A DNA stretch of 64,000 nucleotides from Leptospiraceae bacterium (GCA_024233865.1 JACKPA010000007.1:124001-188000); one strand, 5' to 3'; shown: positions 34,634-43,707, numbered from the stretch's first letter. Program-made: numbers and translations. The notes: generated from the letters alone by a model not told the origin.

Positions 34634-35870
34634 GTTTGAAAATCTCCTTTACTTTCTTTAATCCGTCTATCAATCTATCTACATCGTCTAAAGTATTGTA
34701 CAAATAAAAACTTGCCCTACAAGTACCGGCTATTTCTAATTTTTTCATTAAGGGTTGGCAGCAATGGTGTCCTACTCGTATGGCAATCCCCTCTTCATCC
34801 AATATGCTCCCAACATCGTGGGCATGAACACCTTCCACATTAAAAGAAACAATCCCACTTCTTACATCTTTTTGCGAGGTAGCGTAAATCGTAATTCCGC
34901 CTAATTCTTGCAATTTTTGAATGGTATATTCGGTAAGTTCTTGTTCATGGTTGTGTATAGATCGCATACCAACTTTTTTCAGATAGTCTATGGCATGAGA
35001 AAAGGCAATTACTCCAGAAATATTAGGAGTTCCGGCTTCTAACCTTGCGGGAAGGTCAGCATAGGTAGACCTATCTTTGTATACTTCCGCAATCATATCC
35101 CCTCCCCCCATCCAGGGCGGGAAGTGTTCTAACAATTGCTCCTTTCCGTACAACACACCCACACCGGTCGGACCTAACATTTTATGAGCAGAAAAAACAT
35201 AAAAATCAATATCCGATTCATTTACATCTATATTCAAATGGGAAGCGGCTTGAGCTCCGTCTACCAATACTTTGGCACCAACTTCATGTGCCTTTTTGAT
35301 AACGGGTTCTATTTCGTGAATTGTTCCTGTTACGTTAGACATTTGTGAAATGGCAACTAATTTGACTTGGTGATTTACAATTTCATCAAGATTGGACAAG
35401 TCTAATGTGTAATCATTTGTTAAGGGAATAAACTTTAGTCTTGCCTTTTTTTCGGAAGCAAGCATGTGCCAGGGTACTAAATTGGAATGATGTTCCATTT
35501 CATTCAATACTATAATATCTCCCCGTCCTATATTCTGACGACCCCAGGTTTGAGCTACAAGGTTTATGCTTTCCGTAGCATTTCTTGTAAAAATGACTAC
35601 CTTAGCGCATTTGGCTCCTATAAAGTCTGCAATTTTAATCCTACAGCTTTCATACTGTTCGGTTGCCTTCTGAGAAAGATAATATACTCCTCTGTGTATG
35701 TTGGCGTGCTCTTCTTTATAGTATTTTTCTATGGCATTTATAACTTGCATTGGTTTTTGAGAACTTGCAGCACTATCCAAAAAAGTAAGAGGTTTTCCAT
35801 TCATAGTAGTATATAAAATCGGGAAATCCTCTTTTAATACCAAAGGGTCCAATCTTGCGTGTTGAATCAT
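34617..35870 (-). CDS. sufS: Cysteine desulfurase SufS
   Basis: A 417-residue PLP enzyme of the NifS/SufS class that takes sulfur from cysteine for Fe-S clusters. Markers: PLTFLDSAASSQKP at the N-terminus, RNATESINLVAQTWG, LVDGAQAASHLNID, the PLP lysine in FYVFSAHKMLGPTGVGVLYG, RVGHHCCQPLM, and the active-site Cys 384 in GTCRASFYLYNT. The protein is group II (SufS) by this short loop. It directly abuts the Rieske gene and sufU. Confidence 0.95.
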   Translation of the reverse strand: MIQHARLDPLVLKEDFPILYTTMNGKPLTFLDSAASSQKPMQVINAIEKYYKEEHANIHRGVYYLSQKATEQYESCRIKIADFIGAKCAKVVIFTRNATESINLVAQTWGRQNIGRGDIIVLNEMEHHSNLVPWHMLASEKKARLKFIPLTNDYTLDLSNLDEIVNHQVKLVAISQMSNVTGTIHEIEPVIKKAHEVGAKVLVDGAQAASHLNIDVNESDIDFYVFSAHKMLGPTGVGVLYGKEQLLEHFPPWMGGGDMIAEVYKDRSTYADLPARLEAGTPNISGVIAFSHAIDYLKKVGMRSIHNHEQELTEYTIQKLQELGGITIYATSQKDVRSGIVSFNVEGVHAHDVGSILDEEGIAIRVGHHCCQPLMKKLEIAGTCRASFYLYNTLDDVDRLIDGLKKVKEIFKRVIKR

Positions 35871-36188
35871 TTAATCATCCTCCAATTCCACCTCTATAAA
35901 TTCTCCAAGAGTTCTGACATTAAAAACAGGTATCGGACTTGTGGCAGGCATACACAATGGTTTTCCGTCTTTTAGACCAAAAGTAGCATTATGTCTTGGG
36001 CAAGTAATCATACAATCTGCAACTTCACCTTTGGATATTATTCCACCATCATGGCTACAAACATCTTCAAACGCAAAAAACTCATCTTTGTATTTTGTTA
36101 TACCAATCCGGAAATACTTAGTTTCCACAACCTTAACTTTGTTTTCTTCAATTTCGTCAATTTTTGCAAGTCGAGTATAAATACCCAT
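35871..36188 (-). CDS. Rieske [2Fe-2S] ferredoxin of the SUF operon
   Basis: A 105-residue Rieske protein with the ligand pairs CSHDGG and CPRHNATFGLKDG (Cys-x-His and Cys-x-x-His). It resembles the soluble Rieske ferredoxin of aromatic dioxygenase systems, which sometimes occurs inside SUF operons. It probably supplies electrons or acts as an accessory to cluster assembly. Its stop codon is immediately followed by the sufS ATG. Confidence 0.92.
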   Translation of the reverse strand: MGIYTRLAKIDEIEENKVKVVETKYFRIGITKYKDEFFAFEDVCSHDGGIISKGEVADCMITCPRHNATFGLKDGKPLCMPATSPIPVFNVRTLGEFIEVELEDD

Positions 36189-36213
36189 AGAAAAAATCCC
36201 CTTAGACTAAAAA

Positions 36214-37425
36214 TTATGTGTTTAATTTATTTAATAAAAAATTCCATATCTCCCCGGATAATCCCTCCGAGTCAATTTTGTCTATGATTTCGTTTAAAAA
36301 ACCCTGCACAATCAAATACCTCGCTTCGTTTTCTGTCAAACCTCTTGAACACAAATAAAATAATTGATCTTTTTCTACTTCGCCCATAGTAGCACCATGG
36401 GAACAACTTACATCCTCTGCAAATACTTCCAATTTTGGCATGGATTCTGCTCTTGCCGTTTTGTGTAAAACAAGGTTGTTGTTTACCTGGGCAGCTTTGA
36501 CTTGTTTGGATTCCTTTGGAATAAACAGGTTTCCTGTAAATACATGATGAGATTTGTCTTTTAGTACGGACTTAAATTTTAGAGAACTGGTTGTTTTACT
36601 AGCCAAATGGTTAACCTGACATTCAACGTCTTGAAACTCTCTTTTGATGGGTAAGGAAGTCCCAATTAGTTCAAAAAAACTACCTTCTCCCATCATATTG
36701 TTTTCTATAAACGTTTTCCCTCTATAACCACCAAGGTTAAAATAGCCTAGCTGCAGGCTCGAATCCTTTTTTTGCTCAGTTTGAATTTTTCTTATATGAA
36801 ATGCAGATGAATTAAATTTCTCCAAACTATAATACTTTATATTGGAAGAATCATCTAATTGTATGTAAGTAAAGGGATTTATAAAACTTATTTCCTTGTT
36901 CGTATCTGCTATAATTTCTTCTGTTATGCTACAAGATATAAATTTATCTATTTGAAAAATTGTTAATGGCATAAAACCGGTGTTACTTTCCGGAAATGTA
37001 TAAGAAATTTTTATATTTTGCTTTTGATGTGCTTCGCATATTTTTAGATAGTATGCGTTTTTAAAAAAACACAGGTTTAATAGGACAAAGAAATTAAATT
37101 CATTTTTTTTCAAAATGGAATCCAAAAGATTTTGAACAGTTTGTTTGTTTTCTCCATCCAAAAGAGATAGTTCTACAAATGATTGAAATGAACCGTTTTG
37201 CACTGTTGGCTTTGCAATAGAGTATGGTTCTAAAATTTTTTGCAGATCAAAGTTGGATAAAGGGATTTTTCGCCAGGACTCCATTGATTTGGAAACAAAA
37301 GGAAGTTTTTTTAAACATTCAAAAGATGAAGTTTTTAGCTTTAGAATCCAATCCGGAAAAGTTTTGTTTTGCAAAAATTGATTGAATTCATGCTCTATAT
37401 TTATATTGAAGTTTTCTACTGCCAT
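36214..37425 (-). CDS. sufD: SUF assembly protein SufD
   Basis: A 403-residue SufB/SufD-family protein. The C-terminal beta-helix has EVFAEDVSCSHGATMGEV, then DQLFYLCSRGLTENEARYLI and VQGFLNEIIDKI, the pattern of SufD (CSHGATxG) rather than SufB. With SufB and SufC it forms the SufBC2D scaffold on which Fe-S clusters are built. The N-terminal half is poorly conserved. It lies 9 bases downstream of sufC. No sufB gene is in the window. Confidence 0.9.
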   Translation of the reverse strand: MAVENFNINIEHEFNQFLQNKTFPDWILKLKTSSFECLKKLPFVSKSMESWRKIPLSNFDLQKILEPYSIAKPTVQNGSFQSFVELSLLDGENKQTVQNLLDSILKKNEFNFFVLLNLCFFKNAYYLKICEAHQKQNIKISYTFPESNTGFMPLTIFQIDKFISCSITEEIIADTNKEISFINPFTYIQLDDSSNIKYYSLEKFNSSAFHIRKIQTEQKKDSSLQLGYFNLGGYRGKTFIENNMMGEGSFFELIGTSLPIKREFQDVECQVNHLASKTTSSLKFKSVLKDKSHHVFTGNLFIPKESKQVKAAQVNNNLVLHKTARAESMPKLEVFAEDVSCSHGATMGEVEKDQLFYLCSRGLTENEARYLIVQGFLNEIIDKIDSEGLSGEIWNFLLNKLNT

Positions 37426-37434
37426 AGGTCCACC

Positions 37435-38178
37435 TTAAGAATTTACATTCAAAAATTCATACCCTTTTTCTTCCAATTTTAGTGCGAGACTTTTATCTCC
37501 GCTCATCATAATTTTTCCATCTACAAATATATGTACAAAATCCGGGGTTATGTAATTCAACATTCTTTGGTAGTGTGTTATCATAAGCATGCCTCGGTCT
37601 TGGGAACGATTTTGATTGATTCCATCACAAATAGTTTTCAGAGCGTCGATGTCCAAACCGGAATCAATTTCATCTAATATGGCTAGGGAAGGCTTGAGTA
37701 GAGACATTTGCAAGATTTCATTCCTCTTTTTTTCACCTCCGGAAAATCCATCATTCACGTATCTACTTGCAAAAGATTCTGGCATTTCCAGTTTTGCCAT
37801 GGTTCCCCGAACTTCTTTTCTAAATTCTTTAATTGGCACATCTTTTCCGCGAGTTGATTTTAATATAGTTCGCAAAAAATTTGTTACCGTTACACCTGGG
37901 ATAGCTGTAGGATGCTGAAAAGATAAAAATATTCCCAATTTTGCCCTTTCATCCGTAGGCATATTTAAAATAGATTTTCCTTTGAAGAGAATATCTCCCG
38001 AAATCACCTTATAAGAGGGGTGTCCCATGACAATGTTGGAAAGTGTGCTTTTTCCGGAGCCATTTTTTCCCATAATGGCATGAACTTCTCCTGTATGGAT
38101 GGTTAAGTTCACACCTTTTAAAATTTCCTTCCCTTCGATAGATGCGTGTAAATTTGCAATCCTTAATAATTCAGGCAT
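37435..38178 (-). CDS. sufC: SUF ATPase SufC
   Basis: A 247-residue ABC-type ATPase. Walker A is GKNGSGKST (about residues 37-45), the Q-loop is FLSFQHPTAIPG, the signature is FSGGEKKRNEI, Walker B is SLAILDEIDSGLD and the switch His is MLMITHYQR. Those features are standard for SufC, which drives Fe-S scaffold rearrangement. It is the first gene of the SUF operon and has an AAAGGAGG ribosome-binding site. Upstream lie a promoter and a Fur-like box. Confidence 0.95.
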   Translation of the reverse strand: MPELLRIANLHASIEGKEILKGVNLTIHTGEVHAIMGKNGSGKSTLSNIVMGHPSYKVISGDILFKGKSILNMPTDERAKLGIFLSFQHPTAIPGVTVTNFLRTILKSTRGKDVPIKEFRKEVRGTMAKLEMPESFASRYVNDGFSGGEKKRNEILQMSLLKPSLAILDEIDSGLDIDALKTICDGINQNRSQDRGMLMITHYQRMLNYITPDFVHIFVDGKIMMSGDKSLALKLEEKGYEFLNVNS

Positions 38179-38198
38179 GTATCCTCCTTTGTTTTAAA

Positions 38199-38213
38199 TA
38201 AGAATTAGAATCA
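38199..38213 (-). promoter_or_regulatory. Fur-like box at the SUF promoter
   Basis: On the minus strand TGATTCTAATTCTTA matches 11 of 14 defined bases of the 7-1-7 Fur consensus (TGATAAT-N-ATTATCA). It abuts the -10 hexamer and covers the predicted start site, a position expected for a repressor. It could also be a site for the Fur relative PerR. Confidence 0.45.
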
Positions 38214-38240
38214 TTTTAATATTTAGTAGTCTTTTGACAA
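38213..38240 (-). promoter_or_regulatory. SUF operon promoter
   Basis: On the minus strand, TTGTCA (38240-38235) and TAAAAT (38218-38213) are separated by 16 bp, a good match to a sigma-70-type promoter, 35-62 bases upstream of the sufC ATG. The transcript would start near 38206. Confidence 0.55.
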
Positions 38241-38251
38241 GTAATTTATAT

Positions 38252-39496
38252 TTAGTTCCATTCAACCATTGCTACCAATACTTTATCCGATATATTAAAT
38301 GTAAAAATCACATACTCCCTTTGCTTGGCAATATCAAAATTTGGTTTGGATACGCCCCATTTTTTTTGAAAAAAGAAACTATTGGCTTTGTGATCTACAA
38401 AAAAAAGTTTCCAGGCGTAATTATTATTTTTTTCGGATTCATTTTCAACCCAATCACCAAGTGTATTTCTTTCATAAGAGGATGTTACTTGGTATCCATG
38501 GATATCAACCAATAATATTTTATATATAGTATTGGGAAATGAATCCAAATTGTGCAAAAGTAAGTTATTAAACTCCACATTGTTTGTTTCGATATTATTT
38601 TCAATTTGGGAAAAAATAATAGAGAGTTCGTCTAATATTTTTTGTTTTTTATGGAAATCTTCCAAGTATTCCATAAACCGCATTCCGCTGTATTTTTCCA
38701 TAATTTCAATGAGCCTTGTAGAATAGTGGGCTCTGTTTTGAAATTCTTTATCAGCTTGGGAAAAAAAGAATCCTTGTATAAGAGTTGCGCCCATGGAAAG
38801 AGCAAGGGTTAGTTCTTTTTCCGTTTCCACACCTTCAAATAACAATTCCGAACCTAGTTTTAAAGACATTTCTGCTATGGCAGAAAGTATATGACGAAAG
38901 GACTTATTGCTTAAGCTTTCCCTCATAATTTTAATATCAATTTTAATTATATCAGGATGTATGTATCCTATCCTTTCCAGATTGGATAGTCCTGCTCCCA
39001 CGTCATCTATCGCTATTTTTAGACCATAGTTCCTGAATATTTCTACCATGGTTAAAAGACGCTCAATTTTTCCGTTAAATTCATCTTCTGTAATCTCAAT
39101 AACGATATTTTTTTCATTGATTCCATATTTTTCAATCAACTGTATTAGATGGAACCGCCCCGGAGACAGTAATTCTTCTTGGTGAACGGTTGATAAAATA
39201 TTAGGCATCAAATTAAAAAATAATCTTGTGTTTGTACCAGCAGATTTCAGGTATTTTATTGCCTTTTCTCTGATAACCCTGTCTATTTGCACCTTTTCGG
39301 AAACATTGATTTGAGAGTTGTGAAAATAAGCTCCAAGCGATTTAAAGTCGTTAGTTTCAGGCTGGTACAACCGTCCCAATACTTCGTAACCATAAATTTT
39401 TTGGTTTAATGTGCTTACAATAGGTTGAAAATGGGGAACATAATTTTCTTCTCCCACAAGGTTGTACTTATCTGAATGTAAATTATTTAGCTGCAT
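38252..39496 (-). CDS. EAL-domain cyclic-di-GMP phosphodiesterase with C-terminal sensor
   Basis: About 414 residues from the ATG at 39496; a TTG three codons earlier is also possible. Residues about 20-250 are an EAL domain. The signature reads EVL (YEVLGRL), and the metal and catalytic residues appear intact: NLMPN, EITEDEF, DDVGAG, KIDIKIM, EGVETE and QGFFFSQ. It should therefore hydrolyse c-di-GMP. Residues about 265-414 resemble a PAS/Cache-like sensory fold of the YkuI_C type. It is transcribed divergently from the HDOD-GGDEF pair. Confidence 0.88.
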   Translation of the reverse strand: MQLNNLHSDKYNLVGEENYVPHFQPIVSTLNQKIYGYEVLGRLYQPETNDFKSLGAYFHNSQINVSEKVQIDRVIREKAIKYLKSAGTNTRLFFNLMPNILSTVHQEELLSPGRFHLIQLIEKYGINEKNIVIEITEDEFNGKIERLLTMVEIFRNYGLKIAIDDVGAGLSNLERIGYIHPDIIKIDIKIMRESLSNKSFRHILSAIAEMSLKLGSELLFEGVETEKELTLALSMGATLIQGFFFSQADKEFQNRAHYSTRLIEIMEKYSGMRFMEYLEDFHKKQKILDELSIIFSQIENNIETNNVEFNNLLLHNLDSFPNTIYKILLVDIHGYQVTSSYERNTLGDWVENESEKNNNYAWKLFFVDHKANSFFFQKKWGVSKPNFDIAKQREYVIFTFNISDKVLVAMVEWN

Positions 39497-39748
39497 AGAT
39501 CTCAAAAGTCATAATAATTCTAATGTAAAATGTTATGCTATGGATTTCAAATCAATAAAAAAAGAGTTTCAATTAAAAATAGGTTTGTTAATGTTAAAAA
39601 ATTCTATGAAAAAATTTTTTTAGTATTATTGAAAAAAAGATGTTTTTGATTTAAAAAAATTTAATAACTTTGTTTACATCAAAAAGCAAAGTTCTGTATT
39701 TTATATTAAGGTATTTGCATTACGTTATTATAGTAAAATTAGATTTAT

Positions 39749-41236
39749 ATGTATACATTAGAATCAATCACAAACCAGTTAATCAAAGAAAATAAGATAG
39801 AATTTACCTATAAATCCATAAGGGAAAATGATTATCACCAACTTTTCAGTGTTGTTCAAACGGTTTTATCCCTTCGGGACAAATTGTATTTGTCAGAAGC
39901 TGTTTTTATGGTATTAAAAGAGTTACTAATCAATACCAATAGGGCTATAACAAAGAGGTTATATTATAAATTAATTGGTGCTGATATACGTGATCCCAGG
40001 ATATATGAAAACCACATGGAACAGTTTAGACGTGAATTGATGGATAGCTGGAAAAATGTAGACCTCGATATGGATAATTCCGAATATTATATTCATCTAC
40101 ACATAGAATTACAAAAAAGTATATTTAAATTTGATATTTGTGCAAATTATGGACTACTGCCGGTAGAAAAAGAAAGAATGTTTGGGAGAATTGAATCTTC
40201 CGATAAGTATGACAACATTATAACAGCTTATGCAGATATAGCCGATACTCAAGAGAGCGCGGGTCTTGGTTTGGTTATGATAATTTTGTTACTTAGGAGT
40301 GTCGGCTTAAACAAAGATAGTCTTATTTTTGAGATTTCTGATAAAGAAACGAAAGTTACACTAAATATCCCTGAAAAAATAATACCCGTAGAAAAAACTT
40401 CGCAAATTAGAGATAGAATTCTTTATGAAATAGAAGGACTTCCTTCTCTTCCGGATTCCTTATCAAACATCATAAATTTATGTCATTCTCCTAATTTGGA
40501 TCTAAACAGGCTCGCAAAAGAAATCAACACTAATCCGGCAATCAGTGCGGACTTAATGAAGCTTGCCAATTCTCCGGCTTTTAGAACTCACCATAAGGTT
40601 TTAAATATCAAACAAGCCATAAAGATGTTAGGCTCAAAAAACATTTTAAATATGCTCTATATTATTAACGCAAGAAGTATTATGGAAGAAAAGTACCCCA
40701 TTATGGAAAAGGAATGGGAACACGCACAAAGGGCGAGCTCGTATGCTTTCCAACTTGCAAAAAGGATCAAATTAACAAAGGATATTGAGTCAGTTACTTT
40801 AGGAGCACTTTTTCATGATATTGGAAAAATTGTACTGATATCCATTGAAGGCGAGTTGTTTGATCAAATTACGGAATTGATTAAAATGAAAGAAATTGAC
40901 AAATCTTCTCCTATAGAAGAAGTTTCGATAGGAATTAGTCATTCCCAATTAGGAGCAATGATTGCTGAAAAATGGAATTTCCCCCCCGAATTAGTGGCTG
41001 CCATCCAATACCATCAACAACCATTTACAGCTCCTGAAAAATTTAGGGAAATTGCAGAGGTTATCTACATGGCGAATATAATGGCAAATATCACAACTTG
41101 CAAAATGACGTTTTATTCAATAGACCGTGGAGTTTTGGAAAAATTTAATCTAGTAGACCAAAAAATATTTAACAATTGCATTGAAGGTTTTGAAAAGCAG
41201 TATTTGGAAGATACAAAGGAATATCGGATGGCATAA
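39749..41236 (+). CDS. HDOD-domain protein with GHKL-ATPase-like N-terminus
   Basis: A 495-residue protein. Residues about 40-215 have features of a GHKL ATPase: an N-box-like KELLINTNRAI and a glycine loop ESAGLGLVMI. Residues about 225-440 are an HDOD domain (LPSLPDSLSNII, INTNPAISADLMKLANSPAF, IKMLGSKNIL), with LFHDIGK retaining the HD pair. HDOD proteins are signalling outputs of poorly known chemistry, often linked to second messengers. It starts with ATG and is followed after 13 bases by a diguanylate cyclase, so the two are probably cotranscribed. Confidence 0.85.
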   Translation: MYTLESITNQLIKENKIEFTYKSIRENDYHQLFSVVQTVLSLRDKLYLSEAVFMVLKELLINTNRAITKRLYYKLIGADIRDPRIYENHMEQFRRELMDSWKNVDLDMDNSEYYIHLHIELQKSIFKFDICANYGLLPVEKERMFGRIESSDKYDNIITAYADIADTQESAGLGLVMIILLLRSVGLNKDSLIFEISDKETKVTLNIPEKIIPVEKTSQIRDRILYEIEGLPSLPDSLSNIINLCHSPNLDLNRLAKEINTNPAISADLMKLANSPAFRTHHKVLNIKQAIKMLGSKNILNMLYIINARSIMEEKYPIMEKEWEHAQRASSYAFQLAKRIKLTKDIESVTLGALFHDIGKIVLISIEGELFDQITELIKMKEIDKSSPIEEVSIGISHSQLGAMIAEKWNFPPELVAAIQYHQQPFTAPEKFREIAEVIYMANIMANITTCKMTFYSIDRGVLEKFNLVDQKIFNNCIEGFEKQYLEDTKEYRMA

Positions 41237-41249
41237 TAAGTGTACATAA

Positions 41250-42086
41250 ATGCTTTTTAAAAGAACAAAACCTAACAAGAATCTAATATTACTGTTTTCA
41301 GTAATATTCGCTATGTTATTAGGCTATATTGACTTATATACAGGTTATGAATTTTCTTTCTCAATTTTTTATTTAATTCCTATAACTTTTACAGTACTGT
41401 ATGCAGATTTTAGATTTAGCATTGTTATTTCAATCATATCAGCTGCTTTTTGGCTTTTTGCTGACATTTATAGCGGTCACAAATACCAAAATACAATATA
41501 CCCAGTATGGAATACATTTATGAGGTTGGGATATTTTTTATTACACTCCTTTTTTCTTTCGAAGTTTCTTATTTTGTATAAAATTACCAAACAGAACGCT
41601 TCGATCGATTTGTTAACCAATGCTGTAAATTCTCGATTCTTTCATGAATTGTTAAATCAAGAGTTAAAAAAATCACAAAGAAATAAAAGACCTTTTACTT
41701 TAATTTATATGGATTTGGATAACTTTAAAAGTGTTAATGACACTTATGGTCATCTAGCTGGAGATTCTTTATTAAAGCTTATTTCTTCACTTATAATTAA
41801 GAATGTCAGAACATCCGACATATTCGCCCGATTAGGAGGAGATGAATTTGCATTATTTCTTCCGGAAACAGGCTTTGAAGAATCCAAACAAATAATAAAG
41901 AGGTTAAAACAAATTGCTGATATGGAATTTTCCAAAAACAATTGGAACGTATCGCTAAGCATTGGAGCTGTTACCTTTAAAACATTTAACCTTTCTGTTG
42001 AAGAAATGATTTTGCAAACAGACAATCTAATGTACAAGGTCAAAAAGAAGGGAAAAAATAATATTGAGCATAACCTAAGAGAATAA
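41250..42086 (+). CDS. Membrane-bound GGDEF diguanylate cyclase
   Basis: A 278-residue protein. The N-terminal 110 residues contain about four transmembrane helices with short loops (NLILLFSVIFAMLLGYIDLY, RFSIVISIISAAFWLFAD), a MASE-like membrane sensor. Residues about 118-278 are a GGDEF domain: DLLTNAVNSRFFHELL, YMDLDNFKSVNDTYGH, and RLGGDEFALFLPETG with the active-site motif intact. RTSD five residues upstream of GGDEF matches the RxxD inhibitory site for product feedback. It makes c-di-GMP from GTP. Its stop is 2 bases from the convergent cyclase gene. Confidence 0.93.
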   Translation: MLFKRTKPNKNLILLFSVIFAMLLGYIDLYTGYEFSFSIFYLIPITFTVLYADFRFSIVISIISAAFWLFADIYSGHKYQNTIYPVWNTFMRLGYFLLHSFFLSKFLILYKITKQNASIDLLTNAVNSRFFHELLNQELKKSQRNKRPFTLIYMDLDNFKSVNDTYGHLAGDSLLKLISSLIIKNVRTSDIFARLGGDEFALFLPETGFEESKQIIKRLKQIADMEFSKNNWNVSLSIGAVTFKTFNLSVEEMILQTDNLMYKVKKKGKNNIEHNLRE

Positions 42087-42088
42087 GC

Positions 42089-43450
42089 CTATTTTGTATC
42101 TAATTGCGTTGCACCATCCCAGTTTTTGGGTATCCTATGACCAATCAATTTTCCATTGGCATCATACCTTCTAATTCCTTCACACCTTTTAAGAAATAAA
42201 CCAATGGCTTTGTCTTGGGGATTTAATGAATATAATTTTTTAAATTTAGCATAAGCCAATTCAAATCTTCTACTCATATAATCAAAAACTGCGATTTGGT
42301 AGTCTTTTTTATATTTTAATTTTAAACTTACCAAAGGATCTTCCATATCATACAGGATTTCATAAATATCTATGGATTCTTTTTTTCCCTTCACTCGTAC
42401 CTTGTCTAAAAATCTAAAATAAAAATTGGGAGGACCATCCGGTTTTGTAGAAATAATTCTTCTGTCAAATTCTATTTCAGTTTCTCCAATTAATCCCATA
42501 TTGCTATCTTTGATATAATCCCCATTTCTTTTATACAATAGAACATCATTTAATTGATTAAGGGATTCTTCACTTATTATAATTTGAGAACCATACATTT
42601 TGGTTAATCCTTCCAAACGAGACGCAAGATTTACAGCGTCGGATATAACGGTACTAGACATCCTTTCTTCTTCTCCGATAATACCTAGCATTAAAACACC
42701 TGTGTGTATCCCAATTCCGATTTGGATAGGAATTTGATTTTGTTCTATTCTATCTTGGTTGTATTCTTTCAACCTCTGGATCATTTTTACGGATGCATTA
42801 ATAGCATCACCGGGAGATTCGGGAAACAACGCCATAATGGCATCACCTATATATTTATCTATAAATCCGTTACTTCCTCTTACTGCGGGGGCTATCATTT
42901 GTAAAAATGAATTTATGAAATTAAAAGTTTCCTGGGGAGTCATGGACTCTGAAAGAGTAGTAAAAGAGCGTATATCAGAAAATAATATGGTCATTTTCTT
43001 CTGTATTTGATCACCATATTGAATTTCGGTTATACTATCTTTTCCCAAATATTTTAAGAAATCCTTAGGAACAAACTTCTCTAAAGCGGAATTAATTTTT
43101 TCCAAATTTTTCAAGAGTTTGTTTTGCATTTTTTCAGCTATAGATAATTGCTTTTTTTCCGTTTTTAGCTCTTTTATGGCTATTAATAGTTCTTGGTTTT
43201 TTTTCTCCAGCTCGGTTTCATTTAACTTTGACATAACACGCTGTTGTTGGTCTGTTATGTTCACGAGTTTTTTAACTTGCCTTAGAAGTTTCTTATAGGA
43301 TATTGCTAAAGACTGAAATTCATCCAAAATAGGGTTCTCACCGTCTATACTTCTACTTTTAACAATATTCAAAGCTCTATCTAGTATCTCCTCTTCTTTA
43401 GTAAAGAGGCTTTCATTTTCTATTTCCTGGATTTCTACCTGTGTTCTCAT
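42089..43450 (-). CDS. Class III adenylate/guanylate cyclase
   Basis: A 453-residue soluble protein. Residues about 50-145 are a coiled coil. Residues about 150-330 are a class III cyclase domain: TILFSDIRSFTTLSESM with the metal-binding Asp, GFIDKYIGDAIMALFP with the second Asp, HTGVLMLGIIG, and TVISDAVNLASRLEGL. The C-terminal 120 residues are helical and TPR-like (YDMEDPLVSLKLKYKKDY, RFELAYAKFKKLYSLNPQDK), with no transmembrane segment. Whether it makes cAMP or cGMP cannot be decided from motifs alone. It is convergent with the GGDEF gene. Confidence 0.9.
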   Translation of the reverse strand: MRTQVEIQEIENESLFTKEEEILDRALNIVKSRSIDGENPILDEFQSLAISYKKLLRQVKKLVNITDQQQRVMSKLNETELEKKNQELLIAIKELKTEKKQLSIAEKMQNKLLKNLEKINSALEKFVPKDFLKYLGKDSITEIQYGDQIQKKMTILFSDIRSFTTLSESMTPQETFNFINSFLQMIAPAVRGSNGFIDKYIGDAIMALFPESPGDAINASVKMIQRLKEYNQDRIEQNQIPIQIGIGIHTGVLMLGIIGEEERMSSTVISDAVNLASRLEGLTKMYGSQIIISEESLNQLNDVLLYKRNGDYIKDSNMGLIGETEIEFDRRIISTKPDGPPNFYFRFLDKVRVKGKKESIDIYEILYDMEDPLVSLKLKYKKDYQIAVFDYMSRRFELAYAKFKKLYSLNPQDKAIGLFLKRCEGIRRYDANGKLIGHRIPKNWDGATQLDTK

Positions 43451-43558
43451 TTTTATACTTTCTAAGTTCTATGGTAATTTGAATTATTTTTCTAAAAATA
43501 GTATATAAAGACTAGTAGAACATACTTAGAGCATTATACAATTATTAAATAAGATTAG

Positions 43559-43594
43559 GGTTGGAAAAATTTTGGATAATGAGACATTCCAACC
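43559..43594. repeat. Inverted repeat upstream of the acyltransferase gene
   Basis: GGTTGGAA (43559-43566) and TTCCAACC (43587-43594) form a perfect 8-bp stem with a 20-base loop. CCATGGTA (43593-43600) and TACCATGG (43655-43662) form another 8-bp pair. They lie in the 257-base spacer between the cyclase and acyltransferase genes and could be leader structures or operators. Otherwise I see nothing in this spacer. Confidence 0.4.
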
Positions 43595-43707
43595 ATGGTA
43601 AATAACAATATCACAAATACTAGATTTTCATTAATACGACAAAAAAATTCTTGCTACCATGGATTACGATTGAATATGTTATATAAATCTAATTTTAGGA
43701 ATACTCC

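Noticed and set aside
40981..40987. C7 tract in the HDOD gene as a phase-variable site
   Set aside because: Seven bases is within chance and the two codons encode a Pro pair usual in this domain.
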